Shown here piece after piece: positions 34,169-46,213 of a stretch of 64,000 nucleotides of DNA (its first letter is position 1; each line of letters opens with the position of its first letter). Origin of the DNA: Porodaedalea pini (Eukaryota; Basidiomycota; Agaricomycetes; Hymenochaetales; Hymenochaetaceae); assembly GCA_002794775.1 (NCBI GenBank), contig NBAY01000036.1, positions 248,001 through 312,000 of the forward strand. The letters run 5' to 3'. The notes beneath the pieces were generated by a model that did no database searches, had not been told where the DNA came from, and saw only the letters and a list, made by a program, of their open reading frames with translations. The translations under genes and the position numbers were made by a program.

Positions 34169-34754
34169 TCAGCGGCCACCACGAAGCGCGAGCACGAGAT
34201 GTAGGACGTCGCCAGGTTTGACGCCCACTTCTGATGCGGTCTTCTCGTCTTGCCTGCGAGCGTAAGTCACAGTTGAGCATTCGGAGAATTGAAAATCAGA
34301 AAAAGTGAATCTTTAGGAGTGGCACAAAATAAAAGACAGGAATCACGCACATCTGCCGGCCACCGTGGATAAGACGCTGCTGCTGCGGAGGCACACCAGA
34401 CTGCTCTTCGACCTTCTCTTTTATGCGGCTGACCTGTTCCGCGAGCCATGCCATCGACGGAAACAAAAAGTTGTGAGCCTCTTGTATGCGCAACGTCTGA
34501 AACGCGCTGCGCAAGCACGAGCACGAACGCACCTGGTCCTCCTCGTCGATCTCGAGCTCGATCTGTAGAAATACGTGGGACATCAGAGTAAGCATACACT
34601 CAAGAATATTCGCTAAGCTTGGATAGTTGGATACACGTACCTCTCTGCCCGTCAAAGTCTGCATCGACAGGCAGCGGCGCGACACGACGATCTAATTAGC
34701 GCGCGGCTCAATGAGTAGGACGTGTCGGACACTCGCCTTAACCTTGATCCTCAT
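34169..34754 (-). CDS. NEDD8: NEDD8 ubiquitin-like modifier (RUB1)
   Basis: Five exons on the minus strand: 34754-34737, 34658-34641, 34562-34533, 34433-34351 and 34253-34169; 77 residues. The chain starts [20 protein letters not shown], continues [34 protein letters not shown] and ends [11 protein letters not shown] plus a single Arg. Ala at the position equivalent to 72 (LALRGG rather than LRLRGG) separates NEDD8 from ubiquitin. The product is processed after Gly-Gly, then activated by Uba3-Ula1 and Ubc12 and attached to cullins. The one-residue tail still requires cleavage. Intron 1 (34659-34736) uses a GC donor. The exons (18, 18 and 30 nt at the 5' end) are too short to show as a normal reading frame. 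Confidence 0.92.
34659..34736 (-). other. GC-AG intron 1 of NEDD8
   Basis: After the 18-nt coding exon ending GTTAAG the intron begins gcgagt and ends gatgcag, 78 nt. Only this join yields the conserved KVKTLTG start; GT donors nearby break the frame or the conserved sequence. Confidence 0.8.
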
Positions 34755-36518
34755 GGTTGTGTTACAATTTGCTTGTCAAGCGATGACGCGTCAGAGTGTA
34801 TGAAAGTTGTGCAAGTGGGCGCGAAAGAACGTGTAACGTCGTGTGTGCTGAAAGGACGTAGGCTGAGCAAGATCTATGCGGTCGACGCGCCACCCGGCGA
34901 TTGACGATTGATAACTTGCTGAGATAAGCAATTTAATCAAATTCGTATGTTTTCTCTCTCTATAAGACGAGACGAATAGAATGGAACACAGGGGAATTTG
35001 CATTTGCAAACATTACAGGCAGTGTGTGTGTATTTTACAACTCAATACAAACTAGACGGGAAGAACAGCAACATCACAGCGCAGGCGGCCCAGCGGAAGA
35101 GTCGACAGACAGACAAGCAGAAAAAACCGAACAGCGCATGAAAGAGACAGACAGCAGCCAGATCTGACAGAGCGCGTATTTAATGCGAAAAAGCAGCAAA
35201 AAGGCACCAGTAGGAAGGGTCAGCGATTGAGCTCAAATCCATCAAGATCCACACAGGAAATTTGGAAAAATCATCGCTGACTGGACCGCAGGCGATGACG
35301 TGAAACATATAAGAGCAAGACGATGGCCGCAGATTAGGACATGCATTGCAAATGCGAGGCGTAAAATTTAGCTCGATGGAAATTCTTCCGTTTGCCAGTA
35401 CTGCAAATAACACAAAATTAGCAATGCACGGTAGTATGCTTCCAATACAAAGCAAATCCCTTGGAAAAAATGTACCTTACTTGCTGATGTATCGGCCGGT
35501 GGATATATCACCGCCGTCTGAGATTGTAGAGCCTACCTGGCAGGATGCTCGGGAAATTCCCACGTCTGTTACAATATGTTGTCAGGGTGTGCCAACGTAG
35601 ATGAATGAAACCGGATGCACCTTGAGAATCGCACCCACGAACATGGAGCCATGCACACCAGATGCTTCTGTCAGAATAACGCCGCTCGCAGTTGTTTTGC
35701 CAGAGTGTCCATTATTATCTTCCTTATCCCACGTCTCGGTCGGGATAGAAAAGGGCCTGCCGCCCGATGGCGTAGGCCTTAGTGGCGCTGGTGCTTCATG
35801 GAAGTCATCTCTTAGCAATGATTCTGTTGTCGGCGAAGGTGAACTATGTGAACCGGTGCCTTCGTAGAAGGGTTTGTACTATTGTATGAGCGCGAGGTGT
35901 ATGATATCGTTGAAGAACATTTCTATGAGGTGCAGAGCACATCAAGCAGATTTATTGGGACAAGATTCGCGTTTTCGGAGGATTTTGTTTCGTAGACACT
36001 GATAGTAGTGGTGGTGGTGGTCGAAGCGTAAGTCAAACCCTAGACGCATCCGGAATCCGATGTCAGAATGTCAATTGAACGGTCCAAATGCGGTCGTCAT
36101 AGTCTCACGCCACCCTAGTAAGGCCTGCCCGCCACGGACAGATTGCATTGAATTTGAAGAGAGTTTCTCTTCACCACCATCGTCGACGTCGAGTTCATAG
36201 TCTTCGTCTCCTACTCGTCTTTTAGCGTTGTGCAACCTGCAAGACATCGTCGGGCGACCGTCTCCCGAATTCTCTCACAGTCACGCTCACAATAGGCACA
36301 CGGGCACACGCGATACGTTATTACTTGCAGAGCGTTCTCATCGTACAGCTTCGTCTTCGACGCTGTTCATAACAGTGACGGCGACGAGCAGCGATACCAA
36401 AACTGCATCGCTATCCAGGATCCAATTCTCTTGAATTTCTTTGCAAATCTTCGCGACTAGAGCCCGGCTCCCTGGTACACTACGATCTAGGACCACGCTA
36501 GTCGCAGCGGCACGCACG
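34755..36518. other. divergent region, NEDD8 and Boi-like gene
   Basis: About 1.76 kb. Contains a purine-rich stretch near 35090-35150, a possible minus-strand coding piece (35560-35905, listed separately) and the leader of the Boi-like gene, C/T-rich from about 36230. Nothing else was recognised. Confidence 0.45.
35560..35905 (-). CDS. possible minus-strand coding exon(s), unknown product
   Basis: The minus-strand frame reads YKPFYEGTGSHSSPSPTTES, LLRDDFHEAPAPLRPTPSGG, TWDKEDNNGHSGKTTASGVI and GVHGSMFVGAILK. A GT-AG intron ending gtaacag can join it to TWEFPEHPAR, after which another donor (gtaggc) follows. Codon use looks coding for about 90 residues, but no start, full exon chain or family was found. 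It may be a fragment of a real small gene or a decayed one. Confidence 0.3.
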
Positions 36519-39500
36519 ATGCCAGAATACGTCTATGCGCTGCATGATTTTGCTCCGGAGCACGAGGATGAGATCTCGTTTAGTGCGGGTGACCGCATCG
36601 AGGTAATCGAGAAGGATGACATGTACGGCGATGGATGGTGGCAGGTTCGTTCTCTATACGCTACTCCCAAATGCCCTCCTTCATGTCCATATTCTCACAC
36701 AAATATCTGCGCCGTCTGCAGGGCAGGAACCTTTTTGGGAAAGTCGGTCTCTTTCCTCAGAGCTACACCACGTCCGATCCTTCCGTTGTCCAGAGTCCAG
36801 CGGCGCCACAAGCAAACGGGCAGGATACCGCGGGTTCTGCTACTCCGGCGTCCTTGCATACTCTCAATGAAGAGGCAGAGGATGCTTCTGCTACCCCTGA
36901 CAACAACAAGAAGGACGAGGGCCAAGGGGTAATGAGGGCCACGATGACGGATGTGCAGGAGGCGATTGAGCAGCTTGGACGCAATGACCGAGACGGGAAC
37001 GGCAGCTTTAGCTTTGCAAGCACTCACACCGACACAGATCGCGATACAGACACAGAGGCAAACTCAAACGTCGGTGGCGTAGGCAGCGAGGCATGGCATA
37101 AGGGCGCACGCAGCAACCTTGCGGAAAAGGCGCGGCAGCAACAAGAGCTCCTGAGACAGGAACAAGAAGCTTATGATGCCGAGCTGCAGGTTCGCGCACC
37201 GATTATTACCGAACAAATCTCGGAACCTCCCATCGAATTCGAGATGAGCGACGAGAGCGAGGGCGAAGAAGAGGAAGAGCTGGACCACGAACCTGCAGCT
37301 GACATGCTCTTCCCGCGCCGTGACCATGAGCACATCTCAGAGGAGGAAGAAGATGACGAAGTCTCCGTTAGGCAACAGGCGAATGGGCATCCCATTACGC
37401 CAAAAGCTTTCAGTCATTCGCCAGAACAGGCATCGTTGAGTAACCTCACTAATCCTGGGGACGTGGAGGACTCGGAAGTACAGCCACCGGAGACCGCGCG
37501 ACAGATCTCGTTTCCGACTGAGACTCGCACAGCAACTGATACATCCGGACGAGCTCTCGCCACTGAGGAACCCCGTCTGGATAGCAGTGCCGATAATATA
37601 CAAGTGAGCACGCTCCCTCATTGGCTCTTTGTAATGTCGCTTACTTTTATCATTCACGAACAAACAGTCGACGAACAAGGAATCTCCTTCACCTCCAGCA
37701 TCACCAGCTATCGAATCTGAACCGAAAGGCATGGCTTCTCCAGCGGCCCTGCCCTCGCCACCGGCGTCCCAGAACGGGGCGGCCGCAAACCAGACAGCGA
37801 AGTCGCCGACCGCTCCGCCGTCAGAATGGACTGTAGATGATGTTGTAGAATGGGCGAAGAGCAAGGGCTTCGACAATAGCGTGTGTGACAAATTCATCGG
37901 TGAGTAAATTGAAGCATATCTCAGACGGGATATATCATTAACGGTCTTTTGTAAATACATAGAGCATGAGATAACGGGCGACGTTTTGCTCGAACTCGAT
38001 GCGAACGTGCTAAAGACTGAGCTTGAGATTCACGCGTTCGGAAAGCGCTCACGCATCGTAAAGGAGATCGCAGAGCTGCGACGACCGCCTTCTACAATGT
38101 CGTCCGTGCAGCCGACGCCATCGAACACATACTCACACATGCGCACCATCTCTCAGAGTGTTTCTCTTCCTGGCTCTGCACATCACTCACTGCGTAGTCC
38201 GATGGCGTTCGGAGCCATGCTCAGTCCGGAGAGCCCGCCGCACACGGGCGACCTCGCTGGTACTCCGGCCTTCGATACGATACGTCGAGACTCTGACCCT
38301 GGCTCGTCAATGCGCGTCAGTGAGACAGACAATGATCAGGAGCCAGAGTCGTCGACAGTAAACAATTCGACGACGAACGGTTCGGCGCTGGGATTGGGTA
38401 TTGGGGTGGCCATGGGTGCGTTTGTTGGTGCGGCGGTAGGCTCTGCGGAGCAGCTTGAGCCGCCGAAGGGGGTAAGTTGTTTCTTTTGGACAAGATGGGT
38501 TCGATCTTATGGATGATTCTTCAGAAGAACCGTCCGGCATATCTGAATTTGTCTCCGAGCGACTCCTCCTTCAATGCAAAAGCCAAAACAGCGAAGTTCT
38601 CTCCGAAATCGGCTGCTGATGAGTCCATCAAGGAGGAACGTGGCGCAATGAGCGATGTACGTCTTACTTATGCACATGTATCCGTTGACTGGTCTCATCT
38701 CGCCTGTAGACGGAGTCCTCGCACGCTCTTGAGACGCGAAGTAAGCGGCGGAGGATATTTGGCCGCTCAACGGGCTCGCAGAACTCTGACCAGAAGGAGA
38801 ATGGGAGCCGCAACTCGAAGGAACAACAGCGTGAACTAGGGCCAGCGACGCCAGTCTCAATGTCAACGAGCATGCCGGGGAGCCCGTCGACGAAGCGCGG
38901 TTCAACGGACGATGGAAGCGTGAAAAACACTCAGCGCCGCAAGCGCTCCGTTGATGCATCAAAGACTTCAGATCGTCTTAGTCTGTTTGGGGGCAGTCTT
39001 TCGCTGAGCCGGTCAAGAAAGCCGCCTCCGCGCGTGCAGTCGTAAGTGTTATTTTTTTTGACGTGCGGATACGCATTGACCAAGTTGTTGCAGATATGCC
39101 CACGACGACTTGTTGACTGAAAAGCACTCGCGCAGCCTATCCAGGCTTTACCTCGGTAGCGGGCATCGCAAGACGAGCGCGAAGTCGCAGATTGGAGCAG
39201 AGACTGGCTCGCCGCGCAAGACCGACGACAAGGATATCGTGGATCCGAGGGTGCTGCGCAAGCGCACCGCTTCCTCAGCCACTGAGGTGCCTACACTACC
39301 TGGCATCTCGGGAGCACTAAAAGCTGGACAGAGTGTACTCGAGCAGATTGGTGCGCCAGACCATAATGGGTGGATGCGCAAGAAGGGCGAGCATTACAAC
39401 ACGTGGAAACTGCGATACTTCGTGCTGAAGGGTCCCCATCTGTATTACCTACGGAGCAACAGCAAGGCGGTCCGTACTTTGGACGACTTTTAAATAAAAC

Positions 39501-40797
39501 TCGGGATACTCATTTATTTAAATAGGAAACGAAGATCAAGGGCTATATCAATATTATCGGCTACAAGGTCATCGTCGACGAGAACATCAACCCTGGCAAA
39601 TACGGATTCCGGCTCATTCACGAATCCGAGCGGACACACTTCTTCAGCTCGGATGAGTCGATTACTGTTCGCGAATGGATGAAGGCACTGATGAAGGCGA
39701 CGATCGGACGGGATTATACCAGTAAGTTTATATGATATCGGAGCTATGAATAGTGTTTGATTTTGACGCTCAACAGGGCCCGTCATCTCTTCGTGTAACA
39801 TTCCTACAATCCCGCTCTCTGTCGCGCAAACCATGAACCCCGCACCTCGTCCACCCTCTCCCACGCAACGCGACGCGACGCAGAAGGCGTTGCGGCGCGA
39901 GAACCCCAACCAACTCTCCAGCAGGGATGCGCGCATCCTCATGGGTTTACCGCAAGGTCAAAATGGCAACGCCAATAGTAACGAAAACAGTGGTATTCCT
40001 GACAAGCCACCGCGCGTCGGTGACGACCTGTTCAACACTCTCGAGTCACTCCCGGAGACGCCTCAAGAACGAGTTCCCACACCACGTAGTGCTGCAAATG
40101 TCAGCACACCACCCCCGGTCCGGCCCGCTAGAGAAACGCGGCGGACAAGCGTGCCTCCAATCGACGGTGTAGGCCCTTATCAATTACTTTCTAATTACCA
40201 TCGTATCTAAAGATCCTTTCTTTTTCCTTTTTTTCACATCGGATTTTCATGGTATATGATCTGAAACTGGACATGTATCCATTGGCGTCATATTTGTATA
40301 GCCGAATGCGCCTGCAGATTTGATTCGCTGGGCAAACAACTACCTCCCACCAAACCTTCAAGTTCAAGAGAACAGCGGGCAAATTTATAGTAAGAGCGTG
40401 CGCTTAGCGAAATCGAAGCAAAACTCTAACCACAACGCCCTTCTCCTTCTCAGGTGGCCTAGCTCTATACCGGCTCGCGGAAGGAATCAAGGGCAAGCCT
40501 TCGGAGCCGCCGGTCCCCGATTCCGCATTCCCGTCGGGCCCGAACGACGACCGTCTCGACGGACTCTTCAAGCTCTTTGACCTCTTCCTTGACAACGACG
40601 TTCGCATGGGCAGCGTAAGCATCAACGACGTCCGCCAGGGTCGCACAGACAAGATTGTTCATCTCCTGCGTTCGCTCCGCGCATGGGAGGAGAAACGCCG
40701 TGCCGTTGCACGCTCGATTGGACGTTCGGGTGCGCAGGCAGGGCCGTTCATGGCCATGGAGCCGACCACGATGCCAGGCGCTTTGCATGCTTGGTAA
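36519..40797 (+). CDS. Boi/Pob1-like SH3-SAM-PH polarity scaffold
   Basis: ATG 36519, stop 40795-40797, about 1,250 residues in eight or nine exons. N-terminal SH3: YVYALHDFAPEHEDEISFSA, GDGWWQ, then after an intron GRNLFGKVGLFPQSYT. A long acidic disordered region follows. SAM domain at about 37830-38070: EWTVDDVVEWAKSKGFDNSV, GDVLLELDANVLKTELEIHA. A Ser-rich basic region precedes the PH domain (39355-39720): NGWMRKKGEHYNTWKLRYFV, then IKGYINIIGYKVIVDENINP, EWMKALMKATIGRD. The C-terminal 150 residues (PADLIRWANNYLPPNLQV to LLRSLRAWEEKRRAV) look like a CH-type helical domain. Boi1/2 and Pob1 link Cdc42, formin and exocyst at growth sites. A Gly/Ala-rich hydrophobic stretch (GSALGLGIGVAMGAFVGAAV) near 38385 is unusual. 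Confidence 0.85.
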
Positions 40798-41474
40798 AGC
40801 CGGCGTTGCATACCTATTCTCTCTTTTGCACTTGTTATTTCTTCTGGCTTCTGACCCCAAGCGATTGCATGCCTGTGACTATTCATCCATCACCACGCTC
40901 CTTCTAGCTTCTCGTCTTGGACGCTCTGCTACAAGCTTTTTCTTTTGTGCTCATAATCCATACTATCTATATTATTCGCTTTTCTCTTTTGCTTTGGTCA
41001 ATTCGTTCTTTATGCTCCACTGTTTCGTTGTTGTTTTCTTGCACTGTGTATCTACCATACCTACATCATTCCTTTCGATCGGACACTTTGGGCGGAAGAG
41101 GTTCACGAGGTGTTTCTGCGGGGCTTTTGGTCGGAATCCTGCAATGATATTCTTAGCAGCATACAAATCTAAGAGATATAAGGTTCTTGACATTAGCATC
41201 AGGTGGCTGCAGATCACTATGTTGTACGCTCTTGGGATGTCGTATACGAAATGAAGCAAATAAACGAAGATACTGTAGGTACTTTGAGCAACCAGCACTA
41301 CTTCTTTAACTCCAAATGAAAACCGAATTCGAAAGTGCTATTGCTCACTAAAACTGAAGAATCTGTACGACTTCAAGTTATATGAGCCCCTGAAACCAAT
41401 GGATCCAAATTAGGAATGTCGATCTGTCAATTTTCAGAATTGCTGACTACTTGACCTGATACTTTACTTCTGCG
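40798..41474. other. intergenic, Boi-like to TTC27-like
   Basis: About 680 bases between tandem genes. The first half is T/C-rich 3' untranslated sequence; several short frames there lack coding character. Confidence 0.5.
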
Positions 41475-44376
41475 ATGTCCATACCTATAGAGAAAGTCGA
41501 ACGGGCCCTTCTTTCTGGAAAGTGGAACGATACTCTCGAGAGCTCTGGCTCCCCCATCCACGAACTTGCTCGTAAAACGATCAACGGAGAGTTTAAGGGT
41601 GTTCTAACATCACAGCCTGCAAAATCATTGCTTAAAATCCGTCTTTCGGAAGCCGATCTATACAAAAGTCCGCTAGAAGCGTGGTCCTCCTTCCAAAGCC
41701 TGGAAGACTTCTCTGTGCAAGAAAACGAACTCTTGCGTCTTGTGATTGGTATCGTGTGTTTGCACGCTTTTGTTCAAGCCAACTGGACCGGTCCCGATCT
41801 GGATATCACACCAACCGATGCTCTCTTGAAAGCAAACACGATTTCCCTTGATTACTCTTCTGAAGACTTGATAAACAGAAAGGCCATCGCCGAGCTCGCG
41901 TACGGAGGGGAACCCGCATACCATCTAGCGCGGTCGTCGACGTTTTTACGACTCGCTCAACTACTTTTTGATTACCCCTTCGCCCTATGTCAGTCAGCGC
42001 CGTGGTGGAGGCTGCGGACAGCACGCATACATCAACATATTTTGGACGAGCCCGTCCCATTGCCGTCTTCGTTGACGGACTCGTTAGAAGCACTTTACAC
42101 AGGTATCGCATCGGATAAAGATCTTTCAGGCCGTCTGGCGCTCGAACATGGTTTGCTGGCGCACCATATCGGCCAGGACAAACTAGCGGCTGAACTGTTT
42201 ATTCGCGCAGCACGCTATACCGGTCTTGAATACGAGCTGACGGGCGCGCTCGGGAAGCGCACGAAGTTCCAGCAGACAGAGCTCAGTCAACTTGTATTGC
42301 TCGCAGAGAGCCGCTCGAGGCTAGGCGAGGACCGAGCCGATGGGAAGCCTGATGGCGTTTCAGTTGCTGTCGGAAATCTGCGGTCTTCCGTAAGTTTAGA
42401 TGGCGAAGATGCAGCCAATGCACTCCCCGAGACACTCGCGCTTAATGATGATACGTTGCTTGAGAAAACCGAGTTCACGACCTCCTCGGCGGGTGCATCT
42501 GGATCGAAACTCAGTCACCTCGATCCGTCTGCGCAGCCACCCTTGCATCCTCTCGACCAATGCATCCTCCTATCCTTATGTCTCAACATAAAAAATACCT
42601 CCCCAACGCTCGGACTCACTGTCGAACAAATGAAGCCGTACGTCGCCCGCGTCATCTCGCATCCACAAAACTGGTCCGTCCATACAATGGCGCTCCTCTT
42701 GCGATCTCGTCTTGAGGCGGAGCGCACTCGTACAGTCGAGCGCTCAGCGCTCCAACTCCAGGCGCTCGTCGACCAGATGCCTACCGCAGACTCGCCGCTC
42801 TCGGAACGCCTGCTGTATATCCACTCCCTGCCGATGCCGAGCAAGTGGGAGTTGGAACGCGAGCTGGCCATGCGTTTCCTCAGCCTTGGTGTCGTGCGTT
42901 CTGCACTCGAGATCTTGGAACGACTCGAAATGTGGGAGGAGGCGGTGAAGTGTTGGCAGGCGCTTGAGCGACCCGCTTCTGGAATTTTAATCGTACGAGA
43001 TCTACTTGAAGGGCGGAAGGAGGAATCAGAGGCCATTGTGCAGCGCGGAAAAGCGGCCAACGAACGTCGCCGTCCAGCGTTCGACACCGCACGTGAGGCG
43101 AAGCTGTGGTGCTTGCTCGGAGATTTAGAGCCCCAGAACGCGGTGGAACACTACAGCCGCGCTTGGGAGGTCTCAGGTGAGAAGTCTGGCCGTGCGATGC
43201 GTTCTTTGGGTGGATACTACTTCTCGCATGGTGACTTTGCGAAAGCTATTGAGTGTTTACGAAAAGGCGCTGTGATCAACCCACTACTGTCTCGTCCATG
43301 GTTCATATTAGGATGCTCGTGTGTCCGTGAGGAGCGGTGGGAAGAGGCGCGAGATGCATTTGCGCGTTGCGTCTCGCTTGACGACGAGGACGGAGAAAGT
43401 TGGAATAATTTAGCGAGCGTTTACTTGCGCATGGGCTCTACCGGCAATGTTGATAAAGCGGACAGCGTGAGTGATGATCATGCAGAAGAGGTAAAGCCAT
43501 TATAGCTCTAGTGATGAATTTGTATTCTTACTGACGCACAATTTTATTTGTTTCAAGTCTAAAAACAACGAAGATTCAGCTGCACATGGGTCTGTTCCCT
43601 TCACCAACAAGCTCCTCGCATTCCGTGCCCTCAAAGTCGGCCTGAAGCATAGCTACGATAACTGGCGGATGTGGACAAATTTCATGATTGTCGCAATGGA
43701 CGTCGGCGAATTTGCGGAAGCTGCTCGGGCGCAGGCGCGGGTCGTTGAAGAGCGAGCAACGAAAGTCGGAGCGGATGCAGTAGATGAGGACCTCCTCGAC
43801 CGGCTTGTCGATGCCGTCGTCCGTGCTCCAGAGCACAAAGCGGGTGAGGTGGCGGCCGCCCCTGAGCAGGTTAACAGTACGGCACTGGGCTCAGTAGGCA
43901 CCAACAGATCCCCAAACGAGGGCGAGGGCCTTCGTCCGCGCGTGCTTGACCTTTTCGAGCGTGTTATACTCCCTCGAGTCTCTTCTCAGCGCATCTACCG
44001 CGCATATGCTCGCCTACTTGTGTCGCAAGAGCGCTGGACCGACGCGGTGAAGTACTATCTGGATGCGTATAGACTGAGTGCGGCAGCCACGATGAACAAA
44101 GGCGGTGAGGCGGGTAAGACGAAATGGCTTGAGGCCGTCAATGATGTCGAGGAGATCGTCGACGTCCTGCGTAATTTCGGGTCTCGGGCCGAAGAGGAGG
44201 CAAAAAGGACGGAGGAAAGGGAAGGATCATTGGAAGGGGGGATGACCCGTCCTGGTAAGTGGCGGATGCAGGCACGCAGCATCGTCCGCACCTTCATGGC
44301 GCGCACGCGAGATGCATTTGAGGATGACCCAGACTGGGCGAAGCTCGTCGATTTGTTAGAAGAGCTGAAGAAATAG
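41475..44376 (+). CDS. TTC27/Emw1-like TPR protein
   Basis: Two exons, 41475-43490 and 43558-44376, join in frame to 944 residues. The N-terminal half is helical and family-specific (MSIPIEKVERALLSGKWNDT, LLVIG-like LLRLVIGIVCLHAFVQANW, HQHILDEPVPLPSSLTDSLE). The C-terminal half holds TPR repeats: AVEHYSRAWEVSGEKSGRAM, GDFAKAIECLRKGAVINPLL, EERWEEARDAFARCVSLDDE, GESWNNLASVYLRM, then after the intron LLAFRALKVGLKHSYDNWRM and SQERWTDAVKYYLDAYRLS. This is the arrangement of human TTC27 and yeast Emw1, an essential protein implicated in cell-wall integrity and, in other reports, chaperone-assisted assembly. The single 67-nt intron is unusual in such an intron-dense region. Confidence 0.85.
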
Positions 44377-44830
44377 ACCCGGGGGAGGGATGGGTGCGCT
44401 GGCTGCGAGGAGTGCGGGAAGCAAGGTTTGAGGGCGAAATTTTTGAATACAGGGACTGGTCAGGGTGGGGAGATCAACTCAGGGCTTTTGTGCTGACCCT
44501 GTGAGATCGCGCCATATTCCCCGTCGGAGGCTACGAGGTTCAGGAGTTTGGATGACTTCCCATGAGATTTCACCACGTGCAGATGTAGATGGCCATATAA
44601 ATGTCTGTTGTACTCATAGCACAGAAACAATGAAACATCAGCCGATTTCGTCGCACAGAACCCGCGGTTGAGTGGGCGGAGCTGGGAGGTGAAGAGTAGG
44701 AGATCACAATTGGAGCGAACAGGTGGGATAAAGTGGAGAAGAGCAGGCGTTAGATTCGTATCCGCGTTGACACAAGAAGATACTTGTAATAGTGGCGGCG
44801 GCGTATTCGGAGAGGATTACATCACTCTCA
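44377..44830. other. convergent spacer, TTC27-like and DUF6593-like
   Basis: About 450 bases between two convergent stop codons; no coding frame supported. Confidence 0.5.
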
Positions 44831-45604
44831 TCACCAAAAATCCAGTCGTTTCGCTACGAGATTGAGCGTAAGAGTGGTGAGGACTTCCGTCACGAATGTC
44901 AGACCGGTGGGTGATAGTGTAACTTGGGCGTCATGTTCAGAACCCGGTGGAGCTTTTTCCCATACGGCGAAGACACTGCGTGAATCACAGAGCTGATAGA
45001 AGACGTGATGAGGTTCCGGACGTGAACATATGCGACGCGAGAAACACAGACCTCCATTCTCTGGGAAGATACAGACTTCCATTTGAGCTCCTTTCCTCCC
45101 TGAGCATTGAAATATCGCGAGCTGAGTTGCCCTATAAGATGCGCTAAAGGACTTCAGAACGGAACATTCAACTTACTTGCTTCCTTCCTTTTTCTTCCGA
45201 AGGTAATATGACATGGCAACTCGTTCGCCGTTCCCGTAAGCAACTTGACCAGGCGAATTGGAGGGGCCAAAATATAGGAATGCACTACGTGGTCCCATGA
45301 TATCGGTGTGTTGGAGGGCCCATTCATCTTGTCGAGTCAACTGGACGACGACGTTAGGTACCTGTACGACCTATTGAGGCGGTGAGTACATTTGGACAAA
45401 ACTGAAACAACAATGAGCCATTCTCACTCTGGTTCTAAAAGTCCAATAGTGTGAATATGTCATCTGTTCCCGTTCGTCCAGAGTAGATGGAGGATTATGA
45501 ATGACTTACGACGTGAAGGCGACTCGTTCCTCTGAGTCCTCAAATTGAAAATTCAGAGGATCGGAGCCATACTGCAGCAGGACGTATTGCTCAGAAGTCG
45601 ACAT
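44831..45604 (-). CDS. DUF6593-like basidiomycete protein
   Basis: Start ATG 45604 (MSTSEQYVLLQYGSDPLNFQ). Short exons join to FEDSEERVAFT, then MTYSHYWTFRTR, then VVQVPNVVVQLTRQDEWALQ, GPRSAFLYFGPSNSPGQVAY, MSYYLRKKKEGS, then GKELKWK and a last segment with PPGSEHDAQVTLSPTGLTFV, TEVLTTLTLNLVAKRLDFW. The order (a short beta-rich start, a G-x-E-W/K-W core, and a final TPEGL-like strand followed by a long helix) resembles the small DUF6593 proteins that basidiomycetes carry in many copies. Their function is unknown. One internal join (about 45060-45090) is uncertain. No signal peptide or membrane segment. Confidence 0.55.
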
Positions 45605-46213
45605 TTGAAGTTCGCAAGGGAGAGGCAATTGATGGGGCGACTGTAAAAACAGCTTGTACGCTGCAAGCAGACTATTCTTATGTGTATTTCTCAGCTTCCG
45701 GTTCCGTCTACGGGACGAGATACTGGTCTTCGGTCACCACTGCCACTGCAAGGCCATGTGGCTTTCCACGCGGCAGATCTTTCGGGGCAAGGCGGATAAG
45801 GAATCAGATATTCCCGCAAGTAAAATTGCGTCTCTTCAGGTTCGAATCCATCGGGCGGAAGGCACGGAGCTTGGGTGGCACCAGACGAAGAGTCCTGGTC
45901 GGTTCCCGAGACCGGCGATTTTAGTCAAAATCCGATCTCGGACTAGGGCAGTGATGAGACAAGACTGGATCGAGGTTTTCCCTCCTAACCTTCGGCACAA
46001 GATTGTTAAGGCGCAAAAGTTGGACTTTGATAGTAAAGTACAAGAACCTTGTTTTGCTGAAACACAAGAAGTCAGGGACACCAATTGCAGCTGATATTCC
46101 GATCGACCTGATTTTTCAAACGTTAAGCATCAGGAACAATTCTTCTATACATGTTTCTAGCGAGTACACATATTCCGACCGAGGTTATCCAGAGGGCCAA
46201 TGAGACCGCCTCT
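45605..46213. other. intergenic, DUF6593-like promoter and EMC6 3' side
   Basis: About 600 bases. One longer plus-strand frame (45654-46094) has no recognisable sequence, and its complement is equally open; it is treated as noncoding. Confidence 0.45.

Noticed and set aside
34169..34754. Ubiquitin rather than NEDD8
   Set aside because: The C-terminus is LALRGG with Ala at the position where ubiquitin has Arg72, and the start MRIKVKTLTG is NEDD8-type.
36519..40797. Bem1-type scaffold
   Set aside because: Only one SH3 and no PX or PB1 domain; SH3-SAM-PH order matches Boi/Pob1.
45654..46094. 146-residue plus-strand frame between the DUF6593-like gene and EMC6
   Set aside because: No recognisable sequence, equally open complementary frame, no splice extension.
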